The position numbers were made by a program, and so were the translations under genes. Shown one piece after another: positions 34,542-39,620 of a DNA stretch of 39,620 nt (within the stretch, counting starts at the first letter, position 1; the number at the start of each line of letters is the position of its first letter). Source of the DNA: a cf. Phormidesmis sp. LEGE 11477 (GTDB lineage: Bacteria; Cyanobacteriota; Cyanobacteriia; Phormidesmidales; Phormidesmidaceae); contig NZ_JADEXO010000049.1 in NCBI RefSeq assembly GCF_015207105.1, positions 1 to 39,620 of the forward strand, in the 5' to 3' direction. The notes beneath the pieces were generated by a model, which worked only from the letters and a program-made list of their open reading frames with translations, made no database searches and was not told the DNA's origin.

Positions 34542-34742
34542 TTCTCAGTGCTAAAGTACTGACGGTTAGACATCTATATGGACAAGGGACTGTATTTAGC
34601 GGTTGCCTACATCCATACCGTATCCTTTGTCTACCAAGAATACGAAGACACAACTTTTGAAATGTCGCCAATTGCTTGCCCGATTCTCTGAGGGCAGCTC
34701 GAAACGGCATATAAAACCAACCTTTGAATGTAGCAGAAGTAA

Positions 34743-36236
34743 ATGCAGGTTTCTAGTCAGAGACTACATCAATTAGAGATAAAGAAACTAAAAAATATCA
34801 AAGATTTTTCAATATCGTTTGAAAGCAAAAACATCACTGGGATTCTTGGGCCGAATGGTTACGGAAAGTCAACTATTCTGCACGCTCTCGCTTGCTGCTT
34901 TCAGCCATCGGATGAAGATCATGAGGACTACAAATTCAGCAATTTTTTCCTACCCCATCCTGATGCACTGTGGACAGGTAGTGAGTTAAAAGTCGTCCAT
35001 ACGTATAAGCAAGAGCGTAATCTCCACGACAGAGTAGAAAAAATTTACGGAAAAAGTAGCGATAGATGGAAACCAAGATACGTAAATCGTCCTGTAAGAA
35101 ATGTGTATTACTTTGGTGTTGATAGCTGTGTTCCGCTTATCGAAGCAGAAAAGCGGAAAGGGCGAATTCACTACTCAACGAACCAAGTAAGCGAAGACAT
35201 CGTAAATCTGATACTGCGCAAGGCATCGCAGTGTCTTAACAGACAATATACAGCTTACAATATCCACGACTCCGGTAAGGGGAAGAAATTCATTGGTGTT
35301 GAAGCAAACGGAGTTAGATATTCTGCACTAAGTATGAGTGCCGGAGAGCAGAAGATATTTTTACTATTAGAAAAAATATTTAGAGCTGAGAAATATAGTC
35401 TTATTTTAATAGACGAACTCGATCTTTTATTACATGATTCAGCGATGAAAAACCTAATTGAAGTTGTTTCTGAAAGAGCAGAAAGTCACTGTCTTCAAGT
35501 AGTTTTTACAACACACAGAGAATCTATTCTCGAAATGTCTAATCTAATTAATATAAGACATATTTTCGGTACGCCAGATAAGACTCTTTGCTTCAATGAG
35601 ACAAAACCCGACGCAATCAATAGATTAACAGGAACTCAGCCTAGACTGATCGAAATTTTTGTCGAAGACGACCTCGCTGTGGCGATAGTTAAGAAAGCGG
35701 CAGCTCAGTTAGGTATTTCTAGACATGTCTCCATACAAAGATTTGGCGCGGCAGTTAATTGTTTCACTGTTTTAGCCGGATTAGTTCTTAGCGGGCAGAG
35801 TTGCGAAAATAGTATATTTGTGTTGGATGGTGACGTCTATAGAACTGAGGAAGATAAAATAAAGCAATTGAAAGCTGTCTTAACTGGCAGCGATAACAAT
35901 GCGAAATCACTACGTGAATCTAGTTTGTCAAAAGTAAAATGTTTTAATCTTCCTGAAGGAACAAAGCCTGAAAAGTACATTCATAGCATAATTATTGACT
36001 TATGTCCGAGCAATAATGAGCATCTTGAAATAGTCAATGTGGCAAAACAGATTATAGCTGTCAACAACGACCACAAGTATGTAGACGACATTATATGCAG
36101 GCTGGATTGGGATAGAAGAACTGGCTTGTCGAAAATAATTGATCTTGTCAGCACTACTTCAGCATGGGATATATATGTTAGTGACATTAAAGGTTGGTTG
36201 CAGTCGAAGCTGGCTCTAGTTGAAGAGAGTTTGTAG
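34743..36236 (+). CDS. OLD-like ABC ATPase with C-terminal TOPRIM-like domain
   Basis: A 497-residue protein. Residues 10-290 are an ABC/SMC-type ATPase: Walker A GPNGYGKST (36-44), signature SMSAGEQKIF (about 195-205), Walker B LILIDELDLLL (about 220-230) and a histidine in TTHRES. Residues about 300-420 carry TOPRIM-like motifs: Glu-Asp-Asp in IFVEDDLA (308-310) and LDGD (362-364). This layout is that of OLD nucleases and of GajA of Gabija. There is no helicase (GajB) gene beside it. The gene is visibly more AT-rich than its neighbours and separates the copper efflux genes from their presumed regulators, suggesting acquisition. A defence role is likely but not shown. Confidence 0.75.
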   Translation: MQVSSQRLHQLEIKKLKNIKDFSISFESKNITGILGPNGYGKSTILHALACCFQPSDEDHEDYKFSNFFLPHPDALWTGSELKVVHTYKQERNLHDRVEKIYGKSSDRWKPRYVNRPVRNVYYFGVDSCVPLIEAEKRKGRIHYSTNQVSEDIVNLILRKASQCLNRQYTAYNIHDSGKGKKFIGVEANGVRYSALSMSAGEQKIFLLLEKIFRAEKYSLILIDELDLLLHDSAMKNLIEVVSERAESHCLQVVFTTHRESILEMSNLINIRHIFGTPDKTLCFNETKPDAINRLTGTQPRLIEIFVEDDLAVAIVKKAAAQLGISRHVSIQRFGAAVNCFTVLAGLVLSGQSCENSIFVLDGDVYRTEEDKIKQLKAVLTGSDNNAKSLRESSLSKVKCFNLPEGTKPEKYIHSIIIDLCPSNNEHLEIVNVAKQIIAVNNDHKYVDDIICRLDWDRRTGLSKIIDLVSTTSAWDIYVSDIKGWLQSKLALVEESL

Positions 36237-36287
36237 TAGGCAAAATGGATTATCGCAAAATAATGTATGAGTAATTTACTATTAGAA

Positions 36288-37664
36288 CTACGGCAGGGCT
36301 GGCAATGAAAAAGCAAATGTGCTGCCTTGCTTGAGCTGGCTGGCAACGGTTAAGCTGCCGCTATGAGATTTAGCTATGGACTGGGCGATCGCTAACCCCA
36401 ATCCAGAATTACCCGCCTGTCCTGCCCTCGCCGCATCCACTCGATAAAAGCGGTCAAAAATCTTAGCCTGTTGCTCAAGCGAAATGCCTATCCCATTGTC
36501 ACTGACTAAAACCAAAGCCTGCTGTTGTTTGCGCTTGAGCGTTAGCGTCACTTGCCCACCTGCTGGGGTGTAGGTGATGGCGTTATTTACTAGGTTCAAC
36601 ACAAGTCGATAAAGCTGTTCCTCATCGCCAAACACAACTACGGGCACTTGAGTTTGAAAATCAATCGCTAGCGCAATCTCTTCGGCAATGGCAAAAGCCG
36701 CCATCTCTTCAACAATGTCGCTAATCAGATCTTGTAAACAACAGGCACTTTTTACTAAGGGCCGCTGTTTGCTATCTAGCCGAGAGAGTAAAAGTAGATC
36801 GCTTACTAGCGTAGTAAGTCTTTGACTTTGACGATTCACAACGGTAAGCGTCTCTTGAGCCTCTTTATCAGAGATATGTGGCAACCGTAGCACGGACTCT
36901 GCCGTTGCTCGAATAGCCGCTAGGGGCGTTCTCAGCTCGTGGGCAGCGTCAGCGGTAAACTGTTGAATTTGATAATACGACTGGTAAATAGGACGCATCG
37001 CCAGTGCCGATAGCCACCAGCTGGCCGCTGTCACCAACGCTAGCGAGAGCAGCAGCCCCAGTAAAAGACTCCAACGTACTGAAGATAGGTACTGATCGAA
37101 GTCCTGAAAGGATCGACCCACCATCAAATAGGCCCAGACTTCTTGACTCTCGTTTTCTAGGGCCAGCGCTACCTGATGATAGTCCTGGCCTTTTTCATCT
37201 TGTAAGGCTTGCCAGGGTGGGAAAGGCGCTGTGACAGGTAACCCTTCTGGTCGAATACCACCCGTTGCTAGCAGTCTACTGGCAGGGTCTACAATCCGAA
37301 TGTAGTAGTCGTATTGATAGGTTCGCTGCAAACGATGGGGTGGCCCATTCTGTGGCCCTAAGCAAGTTTCAGCCGATAGGCACAGGTCGGGAAGGAGCTG
37401 CGGCGGGACTCGACTGAGCTGCCCTGGACTAGATACGGTAGCTTCAATAGCATCATGAACGGCGTCGGCGACTGACTTTATTTCGCGGTCGATAGTGACT
37501 TCGTGGGCGTGGGCAATCGCTTGATAAACGCCCAGGCCCAACAGAGTCAGAATCGTCCCCATTACTCCGGCATACCAAATGGCTAGGCGCAAACGAGAGC
37601 GTCGAAATAGCTGATATTGCGCTCCACTAGCTGGCCCGACCGACAATTTTCCAGAAGACTTCAT
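36288..37664 (-). CDS. Sensor histidine kinase (CopS-like)
   Basis: A membrane histidine kinase of about 458 residues. Two transmembrane segments (about 20-45 and 160-190) flank a periplasmic sensor of about 120 residues that includes a Cys pair (CLSAETC). The cytoplasmic part has a HisKA domain with phospho-acceptor His242 (DAAHELRTPLAA) and HATPase motifs LNLVNNAITYT, DNGIGI and GLGLAIAQ. The start at 37664 lies 7 bases after the regulator stop; an upstream start at 37706 would overlap the regulator by 35 bases. It likely senses periplasmic copper and controls the hexamer-repeat regulon, as CopS does in Synechocystis; the metal is inferred. Confidence 0.85.
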   Translation of the reverse strand: MKSSGKLSVGPASGAQYQLFRRSRLRLAIWYAGVMGTILTLLGLGVYQAIAHAHEVTIDREIKSVADAVHDAIEATVSSPGQLSRVPPQLLPDLCLSAETCLGPQNGPPHRLQRTYQYDYYIRIVDPASRLLATGGIRPEGLPVTAPFPPWQALQDEKGQDYHQVALALENESQEVWAYLMVGRSFQDFDQYLSSVRWSLLLGLLLSLALVTAASWWLSALAMRPIYQSYYQIQQFTADAAHELRTPLAAIRATAESVLRLPHISDKEAQETLTVVNRQSQRLTTLVSDLLLLSRLDSKQRPLVKSACCLQDLISDIVEEMAAFAIAEEIALAIDFQTQVPVVVFGDEEQLYRLVLNLVNNAITYTPAGGQVTLTLKRKQQQALVLVSDNGIGISLEQQAKIFDRFYRVDAARAGQAGNSGLGLAIAQSIAKSHSGSLTVASQLKQGSTFAFSLPALP

Positions 37665-37671
37665 GGGAGAG

Positions 37672-38361
37672 TTACCCAAGACGGTTGAAACGATATCCCA
37701 TGCCATAAACAGTTTCGATTAGGTAGCCGTATTCTCCTAGTTTACGCCGTAATAATCGCATCTGCGCAGCAACGACATTACTGTTGGGTTCAGCGCCCAC
37801 TTCCCATAGCTGATTAAGTACCTGATCTCGGGTCACTATCTGACTAGGATGCTCCATTAAGTATCGCAGCAGCAAAAACTCTTTCTGAGTCAGCTCAATA
37901 AGTTCTTCCAAGGCTTCACCAGGATGAAGCACAACGATTCGACGGTCATAGTCTAACAACAGCGCTCCGATTTGAAGCCGAGCCGATTTGAATTCAGGCG
38001 ATCGCCGCCTCAATGCTCGCAGCCTAGCCAGCAACTCAGCTAAACTAAACGGCTTTACCAGATAGTCATCCGCGCCCGCATCAAGCCCCGTAATGCGGTC
38101 TTCAATTTTGTCCTTCGCCGTCAGCATTAGCACCGGTAGCGCGATGGATCGTCGCCGCAGCCACTGGCATAGCTCAATGCCGGTTATTTCTGGCAGCATC
38201 CAGTCAAATACGCCCACTTCATAGATAGAAGCGTCCTGTTCTAGAAAACCGAGCGCTTCATTGCCCGACTGCGCCCAGTCCACAACATAGCCTTCCTGAT
38301 TCAGCACGCGCTTAACCGCTTTGCCCAGATCAGGCTCATCTTCTGCTAAAAGTATACGCAT
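37672..38361 (-). CDS. OmpR/PhoB-family response regulator (CopR-like)
   Basis: A 229-residue two-component regulator. The receiver domain has the acidic pair at 7-9, phospho-acceptor Asp53 (VFDWMLP) and Lys103 (LVKPF). Residues about 125-229 form a winged-helix DNA-binding domain (LTQKEFLLLRYLMEHPSQIVTRDQVL, VYGMGYRF). Regulators of this type bind tandem hexamers 11 bp apart, matching the six sites upstream of the copper genes here. The kinase gene follows on the same strand. No regulon-type repeat was found in its own upstream region, so it may not be strongly autoregulated. Confidence 0.9.
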   Translation of the reverse strand: MRILLAEDEPDLGKAVKRVLNQEGYVVDWAQSGNEALGFLEQDASIYEVGVFDWMLPEITGIELCQWLRRRSIALPVLMLTAKDKIEDRITGLDAGADDYLVKPFSLAELLARLRALRRRSPEFKSARLQIGALLLDYDRRIVVLHPGEALEELIELTQKEFLLLRYLMEHPSQIVTRDQVLNQLWEVGAEPNSNVVAAQMRLLRRKLGEYGYLIETVYGMGYRFNRLG

Positions 38362-38445
38362 GGAATTCTACTTATCCTTTGCCATTGTTGATTTCTCGGT
38401 CAGATTTGAAAAGTTTTGGGTATAACACTTTCAGCGGACACTGCT

Positions 38446-39620
38446 CTATGTCCTTTTCAGAAAGAACCGCTCGCCTAAGAAAGTGAATGCTAGGCCCAGC
38501 ACTGCAATCGCCAAAATAGTCGGGTCAGAAGTCCCTTTCAGTATCAGGAACGCGCCTAGAACAACAATGTCTAGTGCAGCAGCGGTTAATAAGATTGCGC
38601 CATTCGCACTAACGTCTTCTCGAAGATTTTGAAAAACGCCCCAATGGATAGCAATATCCATAATTAGGTAGAAAATAGCGCCGAGAGATGCGATGCGGCT
38701 GAGATCGAAGAAGGCGGCTAGGGTTGCTGCTAAAACGACGGTGTAAACCAGCATGTGTGTCTGAACGCCTCCAGGTAGCCCAAAGTGCCGGTGAGGAATA
38801 ATTTCCATTTCGGTTAGCATCGCTAGCATTCGCGAGACTGCAAAGATGCTGGCGATGATGCCAGAAGCTGTGGCGATGATGGCAATCGCAACCGTAAACC
38901 AAACGCCATACTGTCCCATTGCGGGTCGAGCCGCTTCTGCTAGGGCGAAGTCTTTCGCTTCAATAATCCGATCTAATGGCAGGTTAGCAGCTACAGCAAA
39001 GGCAACCAGCAAGTACACCACTGTACAAATCAACAGCGATGCAATGATAGCTCGCCCAACATTTTTGTTCGGATCTTTGACCTCGCCGCCGCTGTTGGTA
39101 ATGGTGGTAAATCCTTTGTAGGCTAGGATTGCAATCGCAACACCCGCCAGAAATCCGCTTCCTGGCAAACCGTTACTGGCACCTGAGTTTAGACTAGGCT
39201 CGAAAGAGAACCCAGCTGCCCAAAGTGCGATCGCCGCAAAGACGACAATGCCACCAATTTTGAGAAATGCAGTTACCTGAGAAAGCGACCCAATTATTTT
39301 GTTTCCTGAAATGTTAACCAGGAAGGCAAATACAACTAATCCTACGGCCAGCACAGGCACCCAAAAGCTATTCTCACCTACATTGAAAAGCTGAAGCGTG
39401 TATGTGCCAAAAGTTCGCGCCACCAGGCTCTCGTTGATGATCATTGAGAAAGCCATCAGCAGGGCGCAAGCTCCTGTCATCGTAGTGCGCCCGTAAGCTT
39501 TCTTCAGGTACATCGCAATGCCGCCCGCTGATGGATAGGCATTAGACATTTTGACGTAAGAGTAAGCGCTGAATCCACTAATGATTGCGGCCACTAAAAA
39601 AGCTAAAGGGAACAGCGCTC
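38446..39620 (-). CDS. APC-family amino-acid permease, partial
   Basis: The C-terminal 390 or so residues of an APC-superfamily permease; the reading frame stays open to the window end, so the true start lies beyond 39620. About ten transmembrane helices are seen, with the family's SGFSAYSYVKMSNAYPSAGGIAMYLKKAYG segment (helix 2 and the loop after it) and a GGEVKDPNKNVGRAI motif after helix 6. It would import amino acids or related compounds. It reads toward the response-regulator gene on the same strand and has no obvious copper link; it is probably the edge of the normal replicon background. Confidence 0.85.
   Translation of the reverse strand, partial: ALFPLAFLVAAIISGFSAYSYVKMSNAYPSAGGIAMYLKKAYGRTTMTGACALLMAFSMIINESLVARTFGTYTLQLFNVGENSFWVPVLAVGLVVFAFLVNISGNKIIGSLSQVTAFLKIGGIVVFAAIALWAAGFSFEPSLNSGASNGLPGSGFLAGVAIAILAYKGFTTITNSGGEVKDPNKNVGRAIIASLLICTVVYLLVAFAVAANLPLDRIIEAKDFALAEAARPAMGQYGVWFTVAIAIIATASGIIASIFAVSRMLAMLTEMEIIPHRHFGLPGGVQTHMLVYTVVLAATLAAFFDLSRIASLGAIFYLIMDIAIHWGVFQNLREDVSANGAILLTAAALDIVVLGAFLILKGTSDPTILAIAVLGLAFTFLGERFFLKRT

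Noticed and set aside
34110-36236. Septu (PtuAB) system from HNH plus ATPase
   Set aside because: In Septu the ATPase precedes the HNH gene in a tight operon. Here the HNH gene comes first, is coupled to a different small gene, and a 200-base gap separates it from an ATPase that carries its own TOPRIM-like domain.
38362-38445. Regulon repeat upstream of the response-regulator gene
   Set aside because: Only single TTTGAAA/TTTCTC-like hexamers without the 11-bp period occur there.
1-39620. CRISPR arrays, tRNA and rRNA genes
   Set aside because: No regularly spaced repeats with unique spacers, and no cloverleaf or rRNA-like sequence was recognised on either strand.

Overview
The window is cyanobacterial DNA. 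The octamer GCGATCGC (HIP1), typical of cyanobacteria, recurs on both halves, and the protein set (HNH plus small partner, cyanobacterial NB-ARC/WD40 protein, DUF305, WGR protein) fits a Leptolyngbya/Synechococcus-like lineage. A parAB cassette with its own palindromic sites and a Xer-like recombinase with a dif-like site suggest a plasmid or other partitioned replicon. No replication initiator gene is visible, so this is inference.

Left half (about 1-17 kb) is a conflict/defence and plasmid-maintenance region. On the minus strand it has: (i) a TRYPCO1 protein plus a trypsin-STAND-WD40 protein whose propeller is cut short at the window edge; (ii) a two-gene operon of a SMEK-nuclease/APAZ-like protein and a catalytically dead short prokaryotic Argonaute; (iii) parA-parB flanked by three copies of an 18-bp palindrome; (iv) a tyrosine recombinase. 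On the plus strand follow a VapBC-type toxin-antitoxin pair, a three-gene cassette ending in a WGR protein, and a 1519-residue nuclease-STAND-repeat protein resembling Avs antiviral sensors.

Right half (about 17-38.4 kb) is a copper/heavy-metal resistance island: DUF305 protein, cytochrome P450, TVP38 membrane protein, VOC protein, DUF2933 protein, multicopper oxidase and a tiny Met-rich membrane protein (minus strand); then a Cys-rich copper-storage-like protein, an ion channel, a glutaredoxin-MauE fusion and two tandem secreted EF-hand miniproteins (plus strand); then a CusCBA-like RND efflux operon with FixH-like domains (minus strand); finally a two-component system of CopRS type. Six copies of a hexamer direct repeat (TTTCAY-N5-TTTCAY, 11-bp period) sit upstream of six of these transcription units, so the island looks like one regulon, most simply controlled by the response regulator at 37672-38361.

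Between the efflux operon and the two-component genes lie a small-protein/HNH pair and an ATPase-TOPRIM (OLD-like) gene, which look like an inserted conflict module. The right edge holds a partial amino-acid permease gene.

The strongest candidates for undescribed biology are the SMEK-type short Argonaute system, the large nuclease-STAND protein, and the extended copper regulon containing EF-hand miniproteins.
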